14,371 bases of DNA from an uncultured Asticcacaulis sp. (GTDB lineage Bacteria; Pseudomonadota; Alphaproteobacteria; Caulobacterales; Caulobacteraceae), in NCBI GenBank assembly GCA_946482045.1, contig CAMLPZ010000087.1, positions 1 to 14,371 of the forward strand, in the 5' to 3' direction. The notes beneath the pieces were generated by a model that made no database searches, was not told where the DNA came from, and saw only the letters and a list, made by a program, of their open reading frames with translations. Of this stretch, positions 8,081 through 14,371 are shown in pieces; the first letter of the stretch is position 1, and each line of letters opens with the position of its first letter. Both the position numbers and the translations under genes were made by a program.

Positions 8081-8857
8081 TCAGTTGGTTGGATCCCGCC
8101 TTTTGACAATATCCTTGGAAGCCTGCCGGATGAGCGATTCCATGCACCAGCGTGCCTCGGCCGGATCTCCGTGCGCGATGGCGTCATAGACGGCCCGGTG
8201 GGCGGCGACCGGATCTGATCCAAGCACGTCGTGTTCAATCTTGTAGCGGGTTGACAGGGCAACGGATGTGCCGATCGATGCGTTCAGGGACGCCAGTTGA
8301 TCGTTGTCGGCTGCCGCCAGAAGTGCGGCGTGGAAGTCCTTGTCGGCCTGCCGTCCCGACTCCGTGAGCAGGGTGTCGCGGTCCATGATCTCAAGCGCCC
8401 GGAACATGTGGGCCAAATGCGTGACGTTGCGCCGCTGGGCAGCCAGGGCGGCGGCGGCGGGCTCGATGATCAGGCGCAGTTCAAACAGGTTGCGGACCAA
8501 CCGGTCGTCGGGTTCATTCGCGAACATCCATCCAATGACATCGGGGTCCAGCAGGTTCCATGCCGTTTGTTCGGTGACGCAGGTTCCGCGCTTTGGCCGC
8601 GGTTCGACCAGGCCCTTGGATGTCAGGATGCGCATGGCTTCGCGCACGGCCGTCCGCGATATGCCGAGCGAGATCGACATGTCGAGCTCTGTCGGCAGGA
8701 CGTCGCCGGGCAGCCTGTGCCCAGAGATAATTTCGGTCGCCAGCTTCTGGGCCAGCAAATCGTGAAGCCGCGAGGCGCTCCTGCCGGCTGGGGCCTGGCC
8801 GTCCCCGGTGTCACTGTCCCAGGTTACGATTTGTCGCCGTTTTTGCGCTTTGCTCAT
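8081..8857 (-). CDS. GntR-family transcriptional regulator, FadR subfamily (FCD domain)
   Basis: This 258-residue regulator has an N-terminal winged helix-turn-helix (about 30-95: LATEIISGHRLPGDVLPTE, then GISRTAVREAMRILTSKGL) and a helical FCD ligand-binding domain (about 118-240). FCD hallmarks visible are ELRLIIEPAAAALAA (126-140), Asp172 and His176 of the metal site, and His220 in the final AAHRAVYDAI block. A middle metal-site His is not obvious. FadR-subfamily members usually repress genes for acidic sugars or organic acids, as UxuR/ExuR do for hexuronates. It lies between the two receptors, convergent with receptor 1 and divergent from receptor 2, so control of these genes by an acidic product of glucuronoxylan is a reasonable inference. 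The Shine-Dalgarno before ATG 8857 is poor. The first ~25 residues are polar and may be non-native if the true start is further in. Confidence 0.87.
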   Translation of the reverse strand: MSKAQKRRQIVTWDSDTGDGQAPAGRSASRLHDLLAQKLATEIISGHRLPGDVLPTELDMSISLGISRTAVREAMRILTSKGLVEPRPKRGTCVTEQTAWNLLDPDVIGWMFANEPDDRLVRNLFELRLIIEPAAAALAAQRRNVTHLAHMFRALEIMDRDTLLTESGRQADKDFHAALLAAADNDQLASLNASIGTSVALSTRYKIEHDVLGSDPVAAHRAVYDAIAHGDPAEARWCMESLIRQASKDIVKRRDPTN

Positions 8858-9440
8858 GAACGTCCGTGGAAGGTCAAGCTGATTATCTCCGATCTCTCGT
8901 GTTGGTCATAGATAACGCGAACCGCTTCTGTGAGCAAATGGACTCGCCCAAGTGCAGGATAGTTGCCGGAAATATCTATTTTTGAATTAATAATCAGACC
9001 ATTTCCATTATTTAGACTGATGAATTGTGGATGCCTCGCTCAGGGGTGGTTGATTGAAACGCTTTGCTTGTCGCCATTTATTCTATTTAAATCAAATGAT
9101 TGGTGCAGGTGCTTGCTGGGTGGAAGCCATTGTCAGCACTTTGATATGGCTGCATGGTCGAAAATTGTTGACGGGCGCGTGCGTTGTGCATCATATATAA
9201 CATCAGACTTTATAAGCCGGGAGTGATGAGTTGAAGCTTAGCCATTCATTTGTCTGTGGCTTCTCAGACTTAACACCGAACCGTGCAGTAGTCGTAAATA
9301 AGAAACGATAAGATAAGCAACTTATAGCTTGGCACTCGCAGAATATAATCAGGTTTCCGTGCAAAAGGCGGAGGCTGATCGATCTGCGATCCTAGGGATG
9401 ATTTGGCAACACGTTAAGAGAATTTCCTACAGGGGAAAAC
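8858..9440. other. 583-nt AT-rich divergent intergenic region
   Basis: This region lies between the divergent regulator and receptor 2 genes and is much richer in A+T than the flanking genes. I see no gene with family resemblance; an open frame at 8963-9226 looks non-coding. A possible promoter is TTGACG (9168-9173) followed after 18 nt by CATATA (9192-9197). It presumably holds the control sites for both genes, but I found no strong palindrome. Confidence 0.55.
9168..9199 (+). promoter_or_regulatory. Possible sigma-70-type promoter for receptor 2
   Basis: TTGACG (9168-9173) is a good -35 match. CATATA/TATATA at 9192-9199 is a plausible -10 at 18-20 nt spacing. It would give a leader of about 235 nt before the receptor 2 start. 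Other arrangements in this AT-rich stretch are possible. Confidence 0.28.
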
Positions 9441-12377
9441 ATGAAAAGCTTCAAATCCATCCTTCAGGGCGTTTCGGGCGTCGCGATTTTGTGCGGCGTG
9501 GCGTTTCCGCTTGCCGCCTTCGCCCAAGAAACGAACACGCCGAGCGGAGACGACGACAGTGTCGTCATTGTAACCGCATCGCGTATCACAACGCGCGGCT
9601 TCAAGGCGCCGACGCCGACGAGCTCGATCGGGCAACTGGAAATCGCCAACCAGGCGCAGCCGAACGTCTTCACGACGATCGCGCAACTGCCGTCGCTGCA
9701 AGGCTCGAGCGGTGTCGCCACCAACACCTTCTCGACGTCTAGCGGCCAACAAGGGCTGAGTTCGTTCGCGCTGCGCGGACTGGGGGTCAGCCGTACCCTG
9801 ACCCTGCTTGATGGCCAGCGCGTCGTTCCGTCCAACATCGGCACGGGGGCGGCCGACATCAGCCTGCTGCCGCAACTGCTGATCAAGCGCGTCGACGTTG
9901 TCAACGGCGGTGCCTCGGCATCATGGGGCTCCGACGCGGTCGGCGGTGTGGTCAACTTCATCACCGACACGCGCTTTGAAGGTTTCAAGGCCAATGTCGC
10001 CGTCGGCGAAACCACCTATGGCGACGACAAGCAAAGCCTGGTTCAGGTCGCTTTCGGCAGGGGCTTCCTTGACGGCAGGCTCCATACTGCTTTCGCCATG
10101 GAATACCATAACGAGGACGGCATTCCGGCCGGTGACTTTGGCGAAAACGCCGCTAACGGCCGCGACTGGTATCGCTCCTCGACCCTGGTCAATACCGGGA
10201 TCACCAATAACGGCTCGCCGCAGTTCCGTAACCTGGATCACGCCCAGTCGATCACCTATTCGAAGTACGGCCTGATCACATCGGGCCCGTTGCAAGGCAT
10301 TGCCTTTGACCAGAACGGCAATCCCTACAACTTTGCCTACGGCTCGAATGGCATAGGCGGTCCGGCCGGCGTGCCGGGCAAGGATGCGGCCGGCACGGTC
10401 GCGGGCTGCTATATTGGCTTCTGTATCGGCGGCGATACCTCGGCCAATGTCGGCATCGGGGCAACGTTGCAATCGGGCATCATCCGCTCAAACTTCTACA
10501 ATCGCACCTCGTTCAGCCTGAATGACAACCACGAGATTTTCTTCACCGTCAACCTTGCCAAGGTCGACACGAACAACCAGCCGAACCCAGGCTTCACACA
10601 GGCCGGCCTGACCATCCAGTGTTCGAACCCCTATGTCCCTCAGTCGATCAAAACCGAGTGCACGAACAACAGCATAACCAGCTTCAAGCTCGGTACCGTC
10701 ACGCCGATGCTGCCCTTCATCCGCGTCAATACCGAGCGCAAGCAGGAACGTTTCGTTCTGGGCGCCAATGGCAAGTTCGACCTGTGGGGCACCAACTGGA
10801 ACTACGACGCCTACTACCAGCACGGTAAGCAGACGTCTGACATCTATGTCCACAATCTGCTGCTGAAAGCGCGCTTCACGGCGGCCATCGATGCCATCGA
10901 GCTCAACGGCGCCATTGTCTGCCGCGATCCGGTCGCGCGCGCCAATGGTTGTCAGCCGATCAATGTCATTGGCAACCAGACGCCGAGCGCATCGGCGATC
11001 ACCTATCTGCAACCGCCGGCGGGCGCCTTCCAGCACACGATCCAGACGCAGGACGTCGCCAGCTTCGGCGTCTCGGGTGAGCCCTTCTCGCTGTGGGCCG
11101 GTCCTGTCTCGATGGCATTCGGTGCGGAATACCGCCGCGAAGCCTATCGCGCCGTTGCCGATCCTTATGGCAACGGCTCGACCAGCCCCTACACCCCCGA
11201 ACACCCCTCTGATCCGCTGCTGAGCACAGGCGGGGGCAACTTCTACGCCGGTAACTACCGCAATGGCCGCGGCAGCTATACGGTCGCCGAAGCCTTCCTC
11301 GAGTTCAACGTGCCGCTGATCAACAGCGAATCCTTGGGGGCGGTCAATCTCAATACCGCCGGTCGGGCGACCAACTACAGCACGTCCGGCGCGGTTGAAG
11401 CCTGGAAGGTTGGCCTGACCTGGGATACGCCGCTGTCTGGTGTCCGTCTGCGCACCGTCCGGTCGCAGGACGTCCGCGCACCCAACCTGAACGATCTGTT
11501 CGGCCCGACGACCTCGACAAACCTGCCGAACTTCACCAACCCGTTCACCAATTCGACGCTCACCGTCTCGCAGAACCAGGGCTCGAACCCGGGTCTGAAG
11601 CCGGAACTAGCGCAGAATTTCTCGTTCGGTGTCGTCCTGGCCAACCCGGAATGGCTGCCGGGCTTCAACGCCGCGATTGATTACTACGACATCGAGCTCA
11701 CCGACGCGATCGCGCCTGGCCCCAACGCAACCCAGCTTGTTCAGTATTGCTTCGACGGCTCCGTGCCGGCCGCATGTAATGCGTTCAACCTGACCGGCGC
11801 CAACCCGTATGTGAATGTGGGCAACATCAACGCCGCCTCGATCAAGACGAGCGGTGTGGATTACGAACTGAGCTATCAGTGGCCGCAGCCGCTGAAGCTG
11901 GAAGGCAATCTGGTTCTGCGCGCCCTTGCGACGAACGTCCGTAACTTCACGACGGTGCCTGGTCTTCCCGGCACGATCGCCACGGAAACGGCAGGACAGA
12001 ATTCCGGGGCGACGCCGCACTGGAAGGCGCTGTTCGTTCAGACCTACTCCACGCCGAAGTACAGCCTGACGCTCCAGGAGCGCTGGTTCAGCGACGGCGT
12101 GATTGGAACCCAGTATGTGGTCTGTAACACTGGGTGCCCGGTTTCGACGTCAAACAACCCGACGCTCGACAACAACCACATGGATGGCGCCACCTATGTC
12201 GATGTCGCCGGTTCCTACAATATCAACAAGAACGTTGTGGCTTACTTCAAGATCGACAATCTGTTCAACGTCGATCCGGTTCCGTCGCCTCAGACGAACA
12301 CGGGCCTTGATGTCAACCCCGCGTTATATGACACCTTGGGCCGCTTCTATCGCGTCGGTCTGAGATTCAATTATTAA
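9441..12377 (+). CDS. TonB-dependent receptor 2, different subfamily from receptor 1, cysteine-paired
   Basis: This 978-residue outer-membrane receptor has a signal peptide ending AFA|Q at residue 28 and a clear TonB box, DSVVIVTA (39-46). The plug carries LSSFALRGLGVSRTLTLLDG, then VDVVNGGASASWGSDAVGG, both standard plug motifs. The barrel ends GRFYRVGLRFNY with a terminal aromatic residue. It differs from receptor 1 throughout, so the two are not a recent duplication. Ten cysteines in the mature part fall in close pairs (323/328, 394/407, 494/504, 770/779, 895/899), suggesting disulfides in extracellular loops. The start has AGGGG (9431-9435) just upstream. It lies divergent to the GntR gene and before the permease-GH43 pair. 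Transport of a xylan- or glucuronoxylan-derived oligosaccharide is inferred from context; siderophore transport cannot be excluded by sequence alone. Confidence 0.92.
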   Translation: MKSFKSILQGVSGVAILCGVAFPLAAFAQETNTPSGDDDSVVIVTASRITTRGFKAPTPTSSIGQLEIANQAQPNVFTTIAQLPSLQGSSGVATNTFSTSSGQQGLSSFALRGLGVSRTLTLLDGQRVVPSNIGTGAADISLLPQLLIKRVDVVNGGASASWGSDAVGGVVNFITDTRFEGFKANVAVGETTYGDDKQSLVQVAFGRGFLDGRLHTAFAMEYHNEDGIPAGDFGENAANGRDWYRSSTLVNTGITNNGSPQFRNLDHAQSITYSKYGLITSGPLQGIAFDQNGNPYNFAYGSNGIGGPAGVPGKDAAGTVAGCYIGFCIGGDTSANVGIGATLQSGIIRSNFYNRTSFSLNDNHEIFFTVNLAKVDTNNQPNPGFTQAGLTIQCSNPYVPQSIKTECTNNSITSFKLGTVTPMLPFIRVNTERKQERFVLGANGKFDLWGTNWNYDAYYQHGKQTSDIYVHNLLLKARFTAAIDAIELNGAIVCRDPVARANGCQPINVIGNQTPSASAITYLQPPAGAFQHTIQTQDVASFGVSGEPFSLWAGPVSMAFGAEYRREAYRAVADPYGNGSTSPYTPEHPSDPLLSTGGGNFYAGNYRNGRGSYTVAEAFLEFNVPLINSESLGAVNLNTAGRATNYSTSGAVEAWKVGLTWDTPLSGVRLRTVRSQDVRAPNLNDLFGPTTSTNLPNFTNPFTNSTLTVSQNQGSNPGLKPELAQNFSFGVVLANPEWLPGFNAAIDYYDIELTDAIAPGPNATQLVQYCFDGSVPAACNAFNLTGANPYVNVGNINAASIKTSGVDYELSYQWPQPLKLEGNLVLRALATNVRNFTTVPGLPGTIATETAGQNSGATPHWKALFVQTYSTPKYSLTLQERWFSDGVIGTQYVVCNTGCPVSTSNNPTLDNNHMDGATYVDVAGSYNINKNVVAYFKIDNLFNVDPVPSPQTNTGLDVNPALYDTLGRFYRVGLRFNY

Positions 12378-12382
12378 GTTTT

Positions 12383-12416
12383 CCGGTTATCCACCATGCT
12401 GATGGTGGATAACCGG
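12383..12416 (+). terminator. Perfect 15-bp hairpin after receptor 2
   Basis: CCGGTTATCCACCAT (12383-12397) pairs perfectly with ATGGTGGATAACCGG (12402-12416) around a GCTG loop, 5 nt after the receptor stop. No T-run follows on the plus strand. It may be a terminator with help, an mRNA 3'-end stabiliser, or a processing site between the receptor and permease messages. Confidence 0.6.
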
Positions 12417-12538
12417 GGCTGTCCTCTTGGTCGTCCGCCGAAGACGCTGCCCCCCTTGCGGCATTTTCGGCGGTCACTGAGAAGGGTGAGTGGGAATTAC
12501 GAGCCTTCCCGTCTCCCTGATGTGTGTGTGTCCCACGA

Positions 12539-12562
12539 GCCCCCTTTTTCCCTGAAGGGGGC
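12539..12562 (+). other. GC-rich hairpin in the receptor 2-permease gap
   Basis: GCCCCCTT (12539-12546) and AAGGGGGC (12555-12562) form an 8-bp stem with an 8-nt loop. No T-run follows, so it is a weak terminator candidate. The region just before it holds a short TG run (12520-12530). Confidence 0.35.
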
Positions 12563-12578
12563 ACACTCTTTGGTTCTG

Positions 12579-12679
12579 GAGTACGATGCGGTTAATTCGA
12601 ATCGCCATCATGCTCTGGGTTTTTGTTTTATCGCGATATTTAGCCAAAAAAACGCTGCACACTTTTTGGCATATCGCTC
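12579..12679 (-). repeat. Composite palindromic repeat, copy B (inverted relative to copy A)
   Basis: Read on the minus strand from 12679, this matches copy A (4503-4604) in order: the GAGCGATATG start, AAAAGTGTG and AGCG in the loop, TAAATATCGCG, then the AAAACAAAAAC linker. By hand about 44 of the first 55 positions agree. The inner stem of hairpin 1 is GCCAAAAA/TTTTTGGC here against GCGAAAA/TTTTCGC in copy A, so both arms have changed together. The second hairpin (12579-12616) is diverged in sequence but still palindromic, with GAGTACGATG opposite CATCATGCTC plus one bulge and two imperfect pairs. Confidence 0.75.
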
Positions 12680-12697
12680 CAGGCGAATGAGATTTCT

Positions 12698-13972
12698 ATG
12701 GTGCTGTTCAAAAGCGGTGGCGTGAGGTGGGGTATTATTCTCCTGCTGACAGTCGGCACCATCCTCAACTACCTGACCCGCAGCACGCTCAGCGTCGCCG
12801 CGCCGACGCTCATGACCACCATGAACATGACCGAAAAGGACTACGGCGTCATTACTGGCGTCTTTCAGTTCGGCATCATGCTGCAACCCATTGCGGGCTA
12901 CATTCTCGACGTCATTCGCCTCAAGATGGGCATGTTCCTGTTCGCGCTGGCCTGGGGCCTGATTACCATGGCGCATGCCATGGCCGGCAACTGGCAGACC
13001 CTGGCTGTCCTGCGCGGCCTGCAGGGCTTTGCCGAGGGCACGGCCCAGCCGGGCGGGCTTAAAGTTGTTTCCGAGTGGTTCCCAGCTAAGGAACGCGGCT
13101 TTGCCTCAGGCCTCTACAATATCGGCGCGTCGGTCGGCTCGATGCTGGCCCCGCCGCTCGTCGCCTTTTGCATCCTTTATTACAACTGGCAGTCCGCCTT
13201 TGTGATAACCGGCGCCTTTGGTGTCGCCTGGGCCATCCTGTGGCTAATGAACTACCGGTCGCCCAAAGAACATCCGTCCCTCAAGGAAACGGAGCGTACC
13301 TATATCCACGAAGGGCAGGAGAAGCACCTGGCGGCCACGTCCGAGCGCCCGTCGATGTGGCGAATTCTCAAGCAGCGCAACTTTTGGGGCATCGCCATCC
13401 CACGCTTTCTGGCCGATCCGACCTGGAGCACCTTGGTTTTCTGGCTGCCACTCTATCTCACCCAGGTGCGTGGCTTCGACCTGAAACAGATCGCCCTGTT
13501 CGCTTGGTTGCCGTTTGTCGCCGCCGATATTGGCTGCCTGTTCGGGCCCTTCCTGGTCAGCACCTTCCAGAAATTCGGTATTTCACTGATCAATGCACGC
13601 CGCTTCACCTTCACGGTCGGCGCGGTGATGATGACGGGTGTCGTCTTCGTCGGCGCCGTCCAGAGCCCATATGCCGCCATTGCGCTCCTGTGCCTGGGCG
13701 CCTTCGCGCACCAGACGCTGTCGGTGACCGTCATTACGATGTCGTCCGACCTGTTCCGTCAGAGCGAGGTCGCAACCGTCGCCGGCATGGCGGGCACGGC
13801 GGCCAATCTGGGCGCACTCCTGTTTTCGGTGGCAATCGGTACGCTTGTTGCAACGACCGGATACACACCCTTCTTTATTATCCTGGGCGGCATCGACCTG
13901 TTGGGTGCGGCCCTGCTGTGGTTCCTCGTCCGCCCGAGTGACATGGTTTCCGAGGTAAAGCGTGATACATAA
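12698..13972 (+). CDS. MFS permease, anion:cation symporter type, probable hexuronate transporter (ExuT-like)
   Basis: This 424-residue inner-membrane protein has about twelve hydrophobic segments and a central hydrophilic loop near 186-222. Family marks are [15 protein letters not shown] in the first loop (24-38), RGLQGFAEG (106-114), and [22 protein letters not shown] (126-147), all typical of the ACS family that includes ExuT and related hexuronate permeases. It probably imports an acidic sugar by proton symport. The usual Asp in N-Y-x-D-R is Thr27 here, a difference worth noting for substrate. The start at 12698 has no strong Shine-Dalgarno, and the frame opens immediately into the first membrane segment, so a nearby alternative start is possible. 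It overlaps the following GH43 gene by 11 nt, so the two are expected to be co-translated. Hexuronate as substrate is inferred. Confidence 0.87.
   Translation: MVLFKSGGVRWGIILLLTVGTILNYLTRSTLSVAAPTLMTTMNMTEKDYGVITGVFQFGIMLQPIAGYILDVIRLKMGMFLFALAWGLITMAHAMAGNWQTLAVLRGLQGFAEGTAQPGGLKVVSEWFPAKERGFASGLYNIGASVGSMLAPPLVAFCILYYNWQSAFVITGAFGVAWAILWLMNYRSPKEHPSLKETERTYIHEGQEKHLAATSERPSMWRILKQRNFWGIAIPRFLADPTWSTLVFWLPLYLTQVRGFDLKQIALFAWLPFVAADIGCLFGPFLVSTFQKFGISLINARRFTFTVGAVMMTGVVFVGAVQSPYAAIALLCLGAFAHQTLSVTVITMSSDLFRQSEVATVAGMAGTAANLGALLFSVAIGTLVATTGYTPFFIILGGIDLLGAALLWFLVRPSDMVSEVKRDT
13952..13964 (+). promoter_or_regulatory. Ribosome binding site and GTG start deciding the GH43 gene start
   Basis: GAGG at 13952-13955, 6 nt before GTG 13962-13964, both inside the last codons of the permease. 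The 11-nt overlap with the permease stop (13970-13972) indicates translational coupling. Confidence 0.7.
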
Positions 13973-14371
13973 TCCCATACTGCCGGGCTTCAATCCGGAC
14001 CCTTCGATCATCCGTGTTGGCAGTGACTATTATATAGCCACGTCGACCTTCGAGTGGTTTCCGGGTGTCCAGATCTATCACTCCACGGACCTTGTGAACT
14101 GGCGCCTCGTGGCCCGGCCGCTGCGCCGACCGTCGCAACTCGACCTTCGTGGCATTCCGGACAGTTGTGGCGTGTGGGCGCCCTGCCTGAGCCATGCCAA
14201 GGGACAGTTCTACCTTACCTATTCACTGGTCAGGCGATACGGACGGACGACGGAATACGGCGCCCAGGGCACATCGCTTCGGGACTTCCACAACTATGTC
14301 GTCACCGCAGACTCGATAACGGGAGAGTGGTCCGATCCCGTCTACCTCAACAGCAGCGGCTTCGACCCGTC
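13962..14371 (+). CDS. xynB: GH43 beta-xylosidase, N-terminal part (3' truncated by window)
   Basis: The frame opens with GTG at 13962 ([15 protein letters not shown]) and runs open to the window end, giving 136 codons. GAGG (13952-13955) lies 6 nt upstream inside the permease gene, which supports this unusual start; there is no upstream ATG that keeps the conserved N-terminus. The protein matches XynB-type GH43 (subfamily 11) enzymes: catalytic base Asp13 in [30 protein letters not shown], and at the window edge GFDPS with Asp135, the probable pKa-modulating Asp. The catalytic Glu lies beyond the window. Family members are usually about 530-550 residues and release xylose from short xylo-oligosaccharides. 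The N-terminus has no signal peptide, so it should act in the cytoplasm. Confidence 0.9.
   Translation, partial: MIHNPILPGFNPDPSIIRVGSDYYIATSTFEWFPGVQIYHSTDLVNWRLVARPLRRPSQLDLRGIPDSCGVWAPCLSHAKGQFYLTYSLVRRYGRTTEYGAQGTSLRDFHNYVVTADSITGEWSDPVYLNSSGFDP

Larger units (their letters stand above)
12378..12697. other. 320-nt gap between receptor 2 and the permease
   Basis: No gene seen. The gap is almost filled by the hairpin at 12383-12416, the hairpin at 12539-12562 and the inverted copy of the composite repeat (12579-12679), which ends 18 nt before the permease start. I could not place a promoter for the permease. Confidence 0.55.

Noticed and set aside
8297..8911. A 204-codon plus-strand open frame over the GntR gene
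   Set aside because: It is the antisense shadow of a clear FadR-type regulator.
8992..9004. AATCAGACCATTT as a GntR operator half-site near the regulator
   Set aside because: Only one arm resembles the FadR/UxuR consensus (AAATGGT on the minus strand). The other arm is absent, so it is not better than chance in AT-rich sequence.
8963..9226. An 87-codon plus-strand open frame in the divergent intergenic region
   Set aside because: The composition is that of AT-rich non-coding DNA. There is no good ribosome site, and the translation has no recognisable pattern.
5167..12377. The two TonB-dependent receptors as a tandem duplication
   Set aside because: Plug motifs, cysteine content and C-terminal regions differ throughout; they belong to different subfamilies.

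Overview
The window looks like part of a plant-polysaccharide (probably glucuronoxylan) utilisation locus of a Gram-negative alphaproteobacterium, most likely Caulobacterales (Asticcacaulis/Caulobacter-like). The grounds are high-GC genes, two large TonB-dependent receptors (one with the plug typical of the Xanthomonas/Caulobacter-type subfamily), a tryptophan-halogenase-family gene next to sugar genes, and intergenic palindromes resembling those of alphaproteobacterial genomes. The genus is inferred from protein style only.

Layout. 1-347: C-terminal end of a flavin-dependent tryptophan halogenase-family protein. 348-814: non-coding gap with a weak hairpin and a LacI-type operator-like palindrome. 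815-3475: exported GH3 beta-xylosidase/beta-glucosidase-type enzyme with a PA14 insert and a C-terminal Fn3-like domain, interrupted by an in-frame TAG at 2777-2779. 3501-4460: exported alpha/beta hydrolase, probably a carbohydrate (acetyl-xylan type) esterase, 25 nt downstream and likely in the same operon. 4461-5166: non-coding, with a composite palindromic repeat, a long hairpin, and a small hairpin with a U-run. 5167-7947: first TonB-dependent receptor, ending at a clear intrinsic terminator (7997-8029). 8081-8857, minus strand: FadR-subfamily GntR regulator. 8858-9440: AT-rich divergent intergenic region. 9441-12377: second TonB-dependent receptor, of a different subfamily. 12378-12697: gap with a perfect 15-bp hairpin and a second, inverted copy of the composite repeat. 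12698-13972: MFS permease of the anion:cation symporter / hexuronate-transporter type. 13962-14371: start of a GH43 beta-xylosidase, overlapping the permease stop and cut by the window end.

Working model (inference): xylan or glucuronoxylan fragments cross the outer membrane through one or both receptors. The GH3 enzyme and the esterase trim and deacetylate them in the periplasm. The permease imports an acidic or small sugar through the inner membrane. The GH43 enzyme, whose visible start shows no signal peptide, hydrolyses xylo-oligosaccharides in the cytoplasm. The GntR-type regulator between the two receptors is the obvious candidate repressor, probably sensing a hexuronate or a derivative. 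No phage, insertion sequence, CRISPR or RNA gene was recognised. The most notable observations are the amber codon inside the GH3 gene and the two inverted copies of a ~100-bp double-hairpin repeat that keep their pairing through compensating substitutions.
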